DNA of 64,000 bases from Actinobacillus vicugnae (GTDB lineage Bacteria; Pseudomonadota; Gammaproteobacteria; Enterobacterales; Pasteurellaceae). The notes under the pieces were generated by a model, which did not search any database, had not been told where the DNA came from, and saw nothing but the letters and a program-made list of their open reading frames with translations. Below are positions 39,768 through 48,960 of the stretch, one piece after another. Location: assembly GCF_901687125.1 (NCBI RefSeq), contig NZ_CABFJY010000001.1:24087-88086 (forward strand). Direction: 5' to 3'. Positions within the stretch are counted from its first letter, which is position 1, and every line of letters starts with the position of its first letter. The translations under genes were made by a program, and so were the position numbers.

Positions 39768-40955
39768 TTAAAAGCTACGAATACTGTTGGTTGTACTCGT
39801 AATTGGCGATGTGACTGAGAAAATCATTCTCAAGAATTTTTGGAATTCAGATAGTGGCGCATTCGACACATACACAATATCTTTATCCTGCATTGGGAAA
39901 CGTTGTAATAAAAACATTGATTGTGGCTCAAGCAAATTCACACGGTACACCGTTGGTACATCCATACCCATGCCATAGCCTTTTGACTCCCATTGCGCTT
40001 GCTGATCTAAACTTAACTGTGCAAAAGGTACATGACGAAACACAAACACACCACGAGGGTCTGAACGTGTATCAATTAATCCCCCCATTTTACCAATAGC
40101 TTCCGCTAGCGTAATTCCCTTGCTTGAAAATTTCATTTGCTGGTTATTACCGACTGCACCTAAGCCCGTAAAACTATACGGCGTATTTAAAAGCGACACC
40201 ACATCGCCCGCACGTAATGTAATATTTTGCGCTGGATCAGAAATTAACGTTTCGAAAGCTAAAGTTTTTACTTGAGAACCACGGGTTAATTTCACCGTTA
40301 CATCTTCAATATTTTCCATGGTTCCGCCTACTGCAGCCACAGCATCTAGCACACGCTCATTATTCGCACTTAATGGCATACGAATACTATTACCTTGGCG
40401 AACTACCGTCACATCAGCCGAATTATTATTCGCAATTTTTACTAACACTTGTGGTTGATTTGCTTTACGTTGTAATGCGCCCACGATTTGAGACTGAATT
40501 GCTTCTGGTGTTTTGCCAGCTACACGAATATTGCCCACAAACGGCACGGTAACTGTACCGTTTTGATTTACCATTTGTGCAGGTAATTGTGTTAAATGTC
40601 CGCTACCTTGCCCTTCCGAGCTAAACGTGCCACCAAATAAAACCGCGGGTGGTGCTTCCCAAATCGAAATTTCCAGCACATCACCCACATTCACTAAGCC
40701 TGCATAGCCAGCCCCGCCTGCAGTACCTAAAAAGCCAGAAAATTGCTGACTTTGTTGAGTCTGATAAAGTTGTTGAACTAAACCATTATCTAACTCCACC
40801 ACATTTACTTCTGGTAATGGTTTATCTGAATTCTGCGAATTGGCTTCTAGAATTGCGCTATGGCTAGGACCTGAAGTAGGTAAGCTTGAGCAGGCTATAA
40901 GTAAAGAACTCGCTAAGCCTAATCCTATGATTGAACTAAGTTTTTTTATTTTCAT
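39768..40955 (-). CDS. cpxD: Capsule export outer-membrane lipoprotein (BexD/CpxD/KpsD-Wza type)
   Basis: A 395-residue outer-membrane polysaccharide exporter. The signal peptide ends in a lipobox (LLIAC, Cys22). A Poly_export domain follows (VNVGDVLEISIWEAPP near 90) and then SLBB-type domains (VDAVAAVGG region and GITLAEAIGKMGG). It is the first gene of cpxDCBA. The 182-base divergent gap to the biosynthesis operon must hold promoters for both directions; it is AT-rich and I could not assign hexamers with confidence. No JUMPstart/ops element is visible. Confidence 0.93.
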   Translation of the reverse strand: MKIKKLSSIIGLGLASSLLIACSSLPTSGPSHSAILEANSQNSDKPLPEVNVVELDNGLVQQLYQTQQSQQFSGFLGTAGGAGYAGLVNVGDVLEISIWEAPPAVLFGGTFSSEGQGSGHLTQLPAQMVNQNGTVTVPFVGNIRVAGKTPEAIQSQIVGALQRKANQPQVLVKIANNNSADVTVVRQGNSIRMPLSANNERVLDAVAAVGGTMENIEDVTVKLTRGSQVKTLAFETLISDPAQNITLRAGDVVSLLNTPYSFTGLGAVGNNQQMKFSSKGITLAEAIGKMGGLIDTRSDPRGVFVFRHVPFAQLSLDQQAQWESKGYGMGMDVPTVYRVNLLEPQSMFLLQRFPMQDKDIVYVSNAPLSEFQKFLRMIFSVTSPITSTTNSIRSF

Positions 40956-41137
40956 CTAGTAAAAATACTCTATTGCAAAGGTGTGTAAAATGAGTATAAG
41001 TCACATAAACTTATAGATATAATGCTATAAAAATAGATTATAGCTTAACATCAGGGCTTTTAAAACGGCTAGCTAAGATATTACTTTTCTATAAAGAATA
41101 GACATTATTTTAATAAATTAAATGGGGGTAAATGTTG

Positions 41138-42274
41138 ATGAAATTAGCATTTATCGCTTGGAATAGTTTTCAGGTTTTGCATTTCAAGTCTTTATTACAA
41201 GCACTCCCGAGTGCATTTCTTATTATTGAAAAACGCAGACGTAGTGTACCTATCTGTCGGGATATACTAAGAGATATAAATAATAATATTGCTTATATCA
41301 ACCATGCGGATATACATGCAAAAATTGATGGGAATTTTGATGTTCTAGTTGCTCAAACCGCTTTTGAGCAACTTTATTTATTTCGCCACACCAAAATCGC
41401 ATTGCTCCAATATGGATATGCCAAAGAACCATATAACTATGGGACTTGGAGAGCATTTGCCGATCTAAATTTAGTTTATGGACAATATGCCTATGAGCGA
41501 ATTTCCTATTTTTCTCCAACTAAAATAACGGGCTGCCCACGCTATGATGTTTGGCATACACCAGCATTTCATCAATTCGCAGCGAAAAAATATCAGCCTA
41601 ATCTAGATATGTCGAAGCCCACGATTTTATATGCACCGAGCTGGGGCGAATTATCTAGTTTCCAATTGTATATAGAAGAAATAAATAAATTATCTTCTAC
41701 ATACAATGTATTAGTGAAATTACATCACAATACGCTTTTATTAGCGAATAAACGCCATAATTATGAAAAGATGTACCCAAATCTACATTTTTTCTATGAA
41801 AGTGAAGACTTACTTTTACTTATTTCAGTCGCAGATCTTGTAATCTCTGATTTTAGTGGGGCTATTTTTGATGCTATTTTTTGTAAAAAACCCGTGGTAC
41901 TGCTTTCAATACCAACGCTTAATCAGCAAAAAGTAGATAAATTTAGTTTAGAGATTGCGCGGAGAAAAGAGTTAGGCTATGAAGTGAAGACTCCTTCACA
42001 ATTAGCTGAAGTGCTTAAATTTGCCTTATCTGAAAAGAAATTGATAGATTCAGCGCTATATGAAATGCTTTTTTCTTATGAAAAAAATGCAACTGAACAA
42101 GTTATTAATAGCTTACAAAAACTTGCTAACAATGAATATTCATTATCTCAACAGCAATTATATGTAAGACACACTGAAAAATTGTTAAATCTTGAGAAGA
42201 TGAAACAACAAAAAACTAAAAAACAATCTTTTAGTCGAATAAAAAAATTTTTCAAAAAAATTAATAAAAAATAA
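41138..42274 (+). CDS. CDP-glycerol glycerophosphotransferase family protein, capsule biosynthesis
   Basis: A 378-residue TagB/TagF-related enzyme predicted to transfer glycerol phosphate from CDP-glycerol. Typical patterns are KPTILYAPSWGE near 160, VKLHHNTLL near 190 and the C-terminal VADLVISDFSGAIFDAIF near 230-250. No membrane segment is present. The start at 41138 is preferred over the ATG at 41132, since GGGGG lies nine bases before it but only three before the earlier one. It heads the capsule biosynthesis operon and may prime the polymer on its lipid linker (inference), with the fused enzyme at 43956 as polymerase. It corresponds in position to cpsA of A. pleuropneumoniae glycerol-phosphate capsules. 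Confidence 0.83.
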   Translation: MKLAFIAWNSFQVLHFKSLLQALPSAFLIIEKRRRSVPICRDILRDINNNIAYINHADIHAKIDGNFDVLVAQTAFEQLYLFRHTKIALLQYGYAKEPYNYGTWRAFADLNLVYGQYAYERISYFSPTKITGCPRYDVWHTPAFHQFAAKKYQPNLDMSKPTILYAPSWGELSSFQLYIEEINKLSSTYNVLVKLHHNTLLLANKRHNYEKMYPNLHFFYESEDLLLLISVADLVISDFSGAIFDAIFCKKPVVLLSIPTLNQQKVDKFSLEIARRKELGYEVKTPSQLAEVLKFALSEKKLIDSALYEMLFSYEKNATEQVINSLQKLANNEYSLSQQQLYVRHTEKLLNLEKMKQQKTKKQSFSRIKKFFKKINKK

Positions 42275-42374
42275 ATTTAAAATTTTATTTTGAGAGGCTA
42301 TTATTCTTTTGAATATAAAGATAATTTCAGAAAAAGAAAGCCAATACTTTTATTTAATGATACGGAGTTTAGGA

Positions 42375-42797
42375 ATGAAAAAGGTATTAACCTATGGTAC
42401 TTTTGATTTATTGCACCATGGACATATTCGCCTATTAGAAAGAGCAAGAGCATTGGGGGATCATCTCACCGTTGCTATTTCAACTGATCAATTCAACCTA
42501 GGTAAGGGCAAAGTTTGCGCTTACACCTACGAAGAACGTGAGCATATTCTGAAAGCAATTCGCTATGTAGACGAAGTGATTCCAGAAACTCAATGGGAAC
42601 AAAAAATCGAAGACGTAAAAAAACACGAAATTGATGTATTTGTAATGGGAGATGACTGGGCAGGAAAATTCGACTTTTTAGCAGATTATTGCGAAGTCGT
42701 TTATTTACCAAGAACTCCTGATATTTCAACGACTCAGATTAAAAAGATGCTCGCGAAAAAAGACCTCGCTGCTGGGCAAAAACAAATTCATGAATAA
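42375..42797 (+). CDS. tagD: Glycerol-3-phosphate cytidylyltransferase
   Basis: A 140-residue nucleotidyltransferase that makes CDP-glycerol from CTP and glycerol-3-phosphate, the donor for the glycerophosphotransferases around it. The HxGH motif is at 14-17 in DLLHHGHIRLL, and the C-terminal RTPDISTTQIK is the family RxxGISTT-type motif. Length fits TagD (about 130). The ATG at 42375 has GGAG seven bases upstream; the longer frame from a TTG at 42309 has no support. This gene is the strongest evidence that the capsule contains glycerol phosphate. Confidence 0.94.
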   Translation: MKKVLTYGTFDLLHHGHIRLLERARALGDHLTVAISTDQFNLGKGKVCAYTYEEREHILKAIRYVDEVIPETQWEQKIEDVKKHEIDVFVMGDDWAGKFDFLADYCEVVYLPRTPDISTTQIKKMLAKKDLAAGQKQIHE

Positions 42798-42809
42798 AGG
42801 AATTTGTTG

Positions 42810-43955
42810 ATGCTTGCTACCCTCAAAAAGCATTTACCACCACTACAAAGAATTCTGAGAGAAAGTAACTCTCGGCGTTCTTTTACTGTTTATTGGTATG
42901 GGCTTCGCCTGCTTTTTGCACTTGAACAAGCCGATCATATTCGCCTCAGAAAATTAGCAACGAAAATGCTCAATAACAACATAAATATTGGGCATTACTT
43001 TTTAGCACAAAGCTATTTTTTATGTGGTGAATATGTTCTAGCAGAGCAAGCGGTCAAAAAAGTCGAAAATTTTGCAAAAACACCAGAAGCCATTTTCTTA
43101 TATGCAGAAATTCTTACAAGAACTCAGCGCAAACAAGACGCTTGGCAATTACTGGAACAATGTGCCTTAACCAATAAAAGAAAAAAAGTTTGGATATACC
43201 TTACCAATTTAGTGGAAAACCCTAGTGATTATCAACGCTTAGAACAACATATTGAAAAAGTAAGAGTAACAACACCTTACCTAAAATCGGATTTACTGCT
43301 CCACCAAAGAACAAATGCCGCATTACGGGCAGGCTTAACTGAGATTGCATTAAAGCTAGCAGCACAGCAAAAATTAGTTAAATCTGCAAAATTTAAGCCA
43401 AAAACGACCGCTTATAGCGATAAATTAGCGGCAAAAGCATTGGCAGATCTAAAAAAAGTATTGGAACAAAAGAATATCCCTTTCTTTTTGATTAGTGGCA
43501 CATTATTAGGCTGTATTCGAGAAGGAAAATTGCTAGGACACGATAAAGATATTGATGTGGGCGTATGGGATGATTATAGCTATGAACAACTAGCAAGTAT
43601 TCTTGCCAGCTCAGGCTATTTTTATCTTGTTCCCACACGAACGAAACACCTTGTTATGTTAAGACATGTTAATGGCATCATGCTTGATGTATTTATACAT
43701 TATCGTGAATCAAATGATTATTGGCATGCAGGGGTAAAAATAAAATGGCATAACGCACCATTTAATTTAATATATACTGATTTTCTGGGCGAAAAATATC
43801 TAATTCCAGAAAATTACGATTTATATCTAACAGAGAATTACGGTGATTGGCGCACGCCAAAAACTAAATTTGATAGCGCTTTTGATACGCCAAATATGGA
43901 GGTTATCAATGAAGCGGAAATGCAGGTTTATACGGCTAAACAGCAGGAAATCTAA
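42810..43955 (+). CDS. LicD-domain protein of the capsule operon
   Basis: A 381-residue protein. The N-terminal half (about 1-190) is helical and TPR-like. The C-terminal half carries a LicD/nucleotidyltransferase-fold signature, ISGTLLGCIREGKLLGHDKD-IDVG near residue 226. LicD-family proteins transfer phospho-substituents such as phosphocholine or sugar phosphates to glycans, so it may start or decorate the capsule polymer (inference). The ATG at 42810 has AAAGGA eight bases upstream. The next gene begins immediately after its stop. An uptake-signal-like GCAAGCGGTC lies inside the gene. Confidence 0.75.
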   Translation: MLATLKKHLPPLQRILRESNSRRSFTVYWYGLRLLFALEQADHIRLRKLATKMLNNNINIGHYFLAQSYFLCGEYVLAEQAVKKVENFAKTPEAIFLYAEILTRTQRKQDAWQLLEQCALTNKRKKVWIYLTNLVENPSDYQRLEQHIEKVRVTTPYLKSDLLLHQRTNAALRAGLTEIALKLAAQQKLVKSAKFKPKTTAYSDKLAAKALADLKKVLEQKNIPFFLISGTLLGCIREGKLLGHDKDIDVGVWDDYSYEQLASILASSGYFYLVPTRTKHLVMLRHVNGIMLDVFIHYRESNDYWHAGVKIKWHNAPFNLIYTDFLGEKYLIPENYDLYLTENYGDWRTPKTKFDSAFDTPNMEVINEAEMQVYTAKQQEI

Positions 43956-46900
43956 ATGAAATATAATATAAAATTATCATCTGTGCCTAGCTTATTACAA
44001 GGCTTATATCTATATAAACATCGCCAATATGAAAAAGCACAGCAAGTTTTTAGTAAAATTTTAGAAAAACAACCTCATAATGCATATCTAAATTTTAGAT
44101 ACGGAATGGCTTTATATAAAGATAAAAAATGGGATGAAGCAAATCACTTTATTCAAAGAGCTGTTGATATTGATCCTGAACAGGATGGTTGGAAAAAACA
44201 ATTAGCAACTACAGAACGTTATAAAAATGATGTTTCAAAAGTAAAAGTTGTAGAGAGTAAGAAGAAATTAGAAAAAGATCCTAATAGCCCAGAATATATT
44301 TGGGAATATGCTATTTCTTTAATTGAAACTAAACAATATTGGTTAGCACAATTCCAATTAGAAAAATATATTACTTTGAAGCCTAATTCAGAAAAAGCAT
44401 TTAATCAACTTGGCATTGTATCTGAAAAATTAGCAAATTATGAACAAGCATTTTTGTATTTTCAAAAGGCAAGTCAATTTGCTCCACTTAGCCGTAACTA
44501 CAAATATCGCATGGGGTATAACCTAGAAAAACTAGGTAATATAGAAAATGCACAGAAATGCTATGACCTTGTAATTGGTATGAGTCATCCAACAGATGAA
44601 GTCTCTCTGTTTGGAATTGGTGCTTTACATGCCAAACGTGGGCTATGGGACACAGCCTTAGCTGCTTATTTACAATATCAAGCACAGCATAATTCAAAGT
44701 CCCCAGAACTATACTATCGCATCGGTATGGCTTACGAACGCCTATATCGCTGGGCAGAGTCAGCTAATTCATTTGAAAAAGCAATTGAATTATCAGAGGT
44801 TATAAACGCTAATTGGTGCTTCAAATGTGGTCAGGCTTATGAAAGAGCAGAAATTTTTAATAAAGCCGCTGATTTCTATTTAGAAGCAGTAAAACGCTCA
44901 GATAACTATAAAGATTATTGGCTATATCGTTTAGCAATGATGTTAGAAAAAATTGGTGATTACGAGCAATCTGCATTTTATTTCCAGCAATCTCGCAGAC
45001 GCCAACTTGCTCATGCAGTAAGTCCAAAAGATGTAATTAAAAATAAAGAGGAGGAATTTCTTTCATATTATACTGAATATTATGAAACACTAAACATTGA
45101 TGAAAATCTAGTTCTAATTGAAAGTTTCTTTGGTGGAAATATTAGTTGTAATCCATATGCTCTTCTATCTTATATGCTAGATAATAATTACAATTATACT
45201 TATATAGTTGTAATTAAAAGTGACACCGTTATTCCTGACAATCTTAAATTTAATAAAAATATTATTTTTATCAAGCGAGGAACAGACGCTTATTTACGTT
45301 ATTTATGTACAGCCAAATATCTTATTAATAATGTTAGTTTCCCTTATTATTTTATTAGAAAAGAAGGGCAAGTTTACTTAAATACTTGGCATGGTACGCC
45401 AATGAAAACGTTAGGAAAAGATATTAAAAGCCCATTTATGGATCATGCTAATGTAAGTAGGAATTTCTTACAAGCAACACATATTATTTCACCTAATCGC
45501 CATACTACTAATGTTATTTTAGAGCAATATGATATTAAAGATTTATTTAGTGGTAAGCTCGCAGAAACCGGTTATCCTAGAATTGATTTATCATTTAATT
45601 TAACAGAAAAAAGACGTGAGAAAATCAAAGAAAAATTGGGGTTATTAAATAATAAACCTGTTGTATTTTATGCCCCTACTTGGAGAGGAACATCTCAATC
45701 AAAAGATTTTGATACAAGCAAGTTACAAAGTGATCTAAGAAAACTTAAATCGGATCAATATAATCTTGTATTTAGAGGACATCATTTAGTAGAGCAATTA
45801 CTAGAAAATATTGATTTAGATGTTATTGTCGCTCCAAAAGATATTGATAGTAATGAATTACTAGGGTTCTGTGATTTATTAATTACAGACTACTCTAGTA
45901 TTATTTACGATTTCTTGGCTTTAAATAAACCTGCTATTAGCTATATTTATGACTATGAGGAATATGATGCAGAGCGAGGCTTATACTTAAAACCTTCAGA
46001 AATGTCAGGTGCAATTTGTTCAACCATATCAGAAGTAAAAAAAACTATTTTGAAAAATATTAGTTCAGAAACAACTAATGTATCTAAAGCTGATATTAAT
46101 AAATACTCTTACTTAGATGATGGTATGTCATCAAAACGTACTATTGACTTTATGTTCAATCAAGATGATACCTATGAATATAAATATGATAGAAAATCTT
46201 CAAATATATTCTTTGAAGGACCTTTTATACCAAATGGAATTTCTAGATCATTTTTGAATTTAATGTCTTCAATTAAAAATTCAGATAAAAATATTACACT
46301 TTTGATTAATGGTTCAGATATATCTCAAGATCAAAAACGCCTTGCGGAATTTGATAACTTGCCTTCAAATATTACAGTCTTATCTAGAGTAGGTAGAACC
46401 CCAATGACTTTAGAAGAACTATGGGTGAGAAATAAATTTGAAGAAACTTATCAGATATATTCAGATTCTTTTATTCATACATTATTGAAAATCTATAAAC
46501 GAGAAGCCCGTAGATTACTAGGGGATTCATCTTTTGATAATGCGATTCATTTTGAAGGTTATTCGCTATTTTGGGTATTATTATTTTCTCAGATCAATGC
46601 CAAAAAGCATATTATTTATCAGCACAATGATAAGTATAAAGAATGGAAAGGTAGATTCCCATATTTGGAAGGTGTATTTAATAGCTATAGGTTTTTCGAG
46701 CAGATTGTTTCTGTATCAGAAAAAACAATGGAAAATAATATACTGAATTTAGCAGAGGCGTTTAATATTCCTAAAGATAAATTTACTTTCTGTAATAATG
46801 CAATTAGTATTGAGCAAATATTATCTAGTTCAGAAGATAATATTGAGATGGAAGATGAATTTACTTCTTTTACAGGTAAAAAATTTATCAATATTGGACG

Positions 46901-47372
46901 AATGTCGCATGAAAAAGATCAACTAAAATTAATTGAAGCTTTTTCAGATGCTAAAAAGCAACATTCAAATATTAGATTATTTATCCTAGGAGATGGCGTC
47001 TTAAAACAAGATTTAGTTAATAAGATTAAAGAACTGTCATTAGAAAATGATGTGTACCTTCTCGGGCAGAAAAAAAATCCATTCCCGTATTTAAAACAAG
47101 CGGATGTATTTATTCTATCTTCTAACCATGAAGGGCAGCCAATGGTTTTATTAGAATCTCTTACGCTCGGTACGCCAATTATTGCAACAGATATCGTTGG
47201 GAACCGCAGTATCTTAGGAGATAAATATGGAATACTAGTAGAAAACAGCAAAGAAGGATTAGTTCAGGGTATTAATAGGTATATGGAACAAGGTGGTAGA
47301 AAAGATAATTTTGATCCATATGAATATCAAAATGATGCAATGGCTAAGTTTTACTCATTATTAGCAAACTAG
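43956..47372 (+). CDS. Fused capsule polymerase: TPR, TagF-like glycerophosphotransferase and GT4 glycosyltransferase
   Basis: A 1138-residue multidomain protein. Residues about 1-350 are TPR-like helical repeats. Residues about 370-740 form a TagF-like CDP-glycerol glycerophosphotransferase: LNTWHGTPMKTLGKDI near 488, VVFYAPTWRG near 570, LVFRGHHL near 605, and LLITDYSSIIYDF near 640. Residues about 750-1138 form a GT-B family 4 glycosyltransferase with NIGRMSHEKDQLKLIEAF near 975, LGQKKNPFPYLKQADVFIL, and the E(x7)E-type SNHEGQPMVLLESLTLGTPI near 1055. It can thus plausibly add both glycerol phosphate and a hexose, building a repeating glycosyl-glycerol-phosphate chain. TagF-like polymerases of this kind are known from A. 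pleuropneumoniae and related capsules. Start codon follows the previous stop directly. Confidence 0.86.
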   Translation: MKYNIKLSSVPSLLQGLYLYKHRQYEKAQQVFSKILEKQPHNAYLNFRYGMALYKDKKWDEANHFIQRAVDIDPEQDGWKKQLATTERYKNDVSKVKVVESKKKLEKDPNSPEYIWEYAISLIETKQYWLAQFQLEKYITLKPNSEKAFNQLGIVSEKLANYEQAFLYFQKASQFAPLSRNYKYRMGYNLEKLGNIENAQKCYDLVIGMSHPTDEVSLFGIGALHAKRGLWDTALAAYLQYQAQHNSKSPELYYRIGMAYERLYRWAESANSFEKAIELSEVINANWCFKCGQAYERAEIFNKAADFYLEAVKRSDNYKDYWLYRLAMMLEKIGDYEQSAFYFQQSRRRQLAHAVSPKDVIKNKEEEFLSYYTEYYETLNIDENLVLIESFFGGNISCNPYALLSYMLDNNYNYTYIVVIKSDTVIPDNLKFNKNIIFIKRGTDAYLRYLCTAKYLINNVSFPYYFIRKEGQVYLNTWHGTPMKTLGKDIKSPFMDHANVSRNFLQATHIISPNRHTTNVILEQYDIKDLFSGKLAETGYPRIDLSFNLTEKRREKIKEKLGLLNNKPVVFYAPTWRGTSQSKDFDTSKLQSDLRKLKSDQYNLVFRGHHLVEQLLENIDLDVIVAPKDIDSNELLGFCDLLITDYSSIIYDFLALNKPAISYIYDYEEYDAERGLYLKPSEMSGAICSTISEVKKTILKNISSETTNVSKADINKYSYLDDGMSSKRTIDFMFNQDDTYEYKYDRKSSNIFFEGPFIPNGISRSFLNLMSSIKNSDKNITLLINGSDISQDQKRLAEFDNLPSNITVLSRVGRTPMTLEELWVRNKFEETYQIYSDSFIHTLLKIYKREARRLLGDSSFDNAIHFEGYSLFWVLLFSQINAKKHIIYQHNDKYKEWKGRFPYLEGVFNSYRFFEQIVSVSEKTMENNILNLAEAFNIPKDKFTFCNNAISIEQILSSSEDNIEMEDEFTSFTGKKFINIGRMSHEKDQLKLIEAFSDAKKQHSNIRLFILGDGVLKQDLVNKIKELSLENDVYLLGQKKNPFPYLKQADVFILSSNHEGQPMVLLESLTLGTPIIATDIVGNRSILGDKYGILVENSKEGLVQGINRYMEQGGRKDNFDPYEYQNDAMAKFYSLLAN

Positions 47373-47396
47373 AAAATATAAGGAAAAGAATAAACA

Positions 47397-48434
47397 ATGC
47401 TAGATTTTTTTAAAATTGAATTTAATGAAAATACTAAATACGAAGAATTAGATATCGATTTTACTGCAAAAGAGATCTATATCAATAAATCATCTATTGG
47501 TAAAGATGAAAAGGAAAAATTAAATTATAATTTTTTAGCTGTAGGAAGAAGTAATGTTGAAGCTAAAAAGTTAATTGCAGATTTATCTAATAATCGATAT
47601 TTTTTAACAAATCATACTAATGGAATATCTTTATTCACTAAATTTATTGATGGTAAATCATTCTTACCTCATTTTAATGATAAAAATGTACAGGTATGGA
47701 ATGACACTTTCTATACATTAGAAGAACCTCAAGCTAAAGATAATAACAATAGATTATTAATTATCTTTTCTTCTATAGCAGATTTAGCATTTAATGCTTC
47801 AGTATCAAGACGTATGTTTTTTAAGAACTTTCCAAGTATAAGTAAATATATACCTAAAAATACATATATATTAAGAATTGCTGATATTGGTGGAGTACTT
47901 GGAGGATTCTATTCAAATAGTAATGCCGATATGATGTTTGAAGAAAAAATACAAAAATTAATATGTAAAATTAAACGTGATTACCTTATTAAAGATGATA
48001 ATATTGTTTTATATGGAACATCTAAAGGCGCTACTGGTGCATTACTCCATGGGATTAAGCTAGGTCTTAAGACTATTTCTGTCGATCCAATAGTTTCAGA
48101 TGAATACTATATAGAAAAACATAATGATTTACATTTTGTAACAGATGTATTTCCTATGTCTAAACAGGAAAAGTTTATAAAAATTTTAAAAGAAGAATCT
48201 CACAAGAACTTAAGTAATATAAAACTTATTACATCGCCAAACTCTGAACAATTTAAATATATAAATAAAATCTTATTAGCTTCAAATTTAGGAATATGTT
48301 CTTATATATTTACAAACCCACAAATTAAAGGTCATACCTATATAGGTGAACAAACACTAAATTTTGTTACATCGATGTTAAATAATTTACTCTATAATAT
48401 AGATATAAAGGATAGCTTTGTTTCTAATTATTAA
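47397..48434 (+). CDS. XcbB/CpsF-like capsule biosynthesis protein
   Basis: A 345-residue protein with an alpha/beta-hydrolase-like nucleophile motif GTSKGATG near 203-210 and a following D in [11 protein letters not shown]. The pattern resembles the XcbB/CpsF family found in capsule loci of Neisseria and Actinobacillus, whose biochemical role is poorly known; esterase or O-acyl-transfer activity is a guess. It begins 24 bases after the polymerase gene, with AAGGAAAAG upstream, and is the last gene before a terminator. The gene is notably AT-rich, in line with recent transfer of the serotype-specific region. Confidence 0.65.
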   Translation: MLDFFKIEFNENTKYEELDIDFTAKEIYINKSSIGKDEKEKLNYNFLAVGRSNVEAKKLIADLSNNRYFLTNHTNGISLFTKFIDGKSFLPHFNDKNVQVWNDTFYTLEEPQAKDNNNRLLIIFSSIADLAFNASVSRRMFFKNFPSISKYIPKNTYILRIADIGGVLGGFYSNSNADMMFEEKIQKLICKIKRDYLIKDDNIVLYGTSKGATGALLHGIKLGLKTISVDPIVSDEYYIEKHNDLHFVTDVFPMSKQEKFIKILKEESHKNLSNIKLITSPNSEQFKYINKILLASNLGICSYIFTNPQIKGHTYIGEQTLNFVTSMLNNLLYNIDIKDSFVSNY

Positions 48435-48514
48435 TAATATATTGTCTAAAATATATTAATTGATGTAATGGGGGAAAGCTTTACTGTTTATCCATTATGC
48501 TTTCAATTGATACA

Positions 48515-48563
48515 AGAGTTGCTAATAATTATTTTCTATATTTATTAGTAACTCTTTTTATTT
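48515..48563 (+). terminator. Terminator of the capsule biosynthesis operon
   Basis: AGAGTTGCTAATAA (48515-48528) pairs with TTATTAGTAACTCT (48542-48555) with one mismatch, followed by TTTTTATTTT. It lies 80 bases after the last capsule gene. Confidence 0.82.
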
Positions 48564-48780
48564 TATAACTCCTTTGCAGATATAATCTTATCAGCCTTAA
48601 TTAATCCATTAAGATTATTCAGATTTCTCTTTATCTAACTAAAATACTTTTACTCGTTTAAGTAATTAAATAAATAAAACGCTAGGATGTCTATTTTGGG
48701 CATAGTATTAAAAGCGGTCAAACCTTCTTTTGTATTGGGCAAAATTAAGGAAAATAAGACCGCTTACTCATTAAACGATG

Positions 48781-48960
48781 TTATGGAACCAGCCACATAC
48801 AATGGTAAGGGTATGCGGTATAGCAATACTGATAAAAGCCTAGAATATGGTTACCCGTTTTTCTCCATGTGCCAGACGCAGCATTTGCTGTAGCTGTAGA
48901 GAAAAAGATTGAAGAGGCTGCAATAGCAATAAGTGCCTTTGATAAGAATGTCTTCTTCAT
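48781..48960 (-). CDS. Small secreted protein of unknown function
   Basis: A 59-codon gene reading leftward from an ATG at 48960. It has an excellent AAGGAG ribosome-binding site six bases upstream and a clear Sec signal peptide (MKKTFLSKALIAIAASSIFF, cleavage after TANA near residue 27). The mature part is about 32 residues, begins ASGTWRKTGNH, is rich in aromatic residues, contains two Cys (QYCY and YHCMW) and ends WLVP. It may be an intact small peptide with a disulfide, or the 5' stub of a longer exported protein cut by a stop at 48781. No family is recognised. The overlapping plus-strand frame at 48687-48893 has no comparable support. Confidence 0.6.
   Translation of the reverse strand: MKKTFLSKALIAIAASSIFFSTATANAASGTWRKTGNHILGFYQYCYTAYPYHCMWLVP

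Noticed and set aside
40956..41137. JUMPstart/ops element ahead of the capsule genes
   Set aside because: No GGCGGTAGCGT-like sequence on either strand in the divergent gap.
42309..42374. N-terminal extension of the glycerol-3-phosphate cytidylyltransferase
   Set aside because: It would start at a TTG without a ribosome-binding site; the ATG at 42375 has GGAG upstream and gives the family-typical terminus.
48687..48893. Plus-strand frame of 68 codons
   Set aside because: No ribosome-binding site, no recognisable sequence, and it overlaps the better-supported minus-strand secreted peptide gene.
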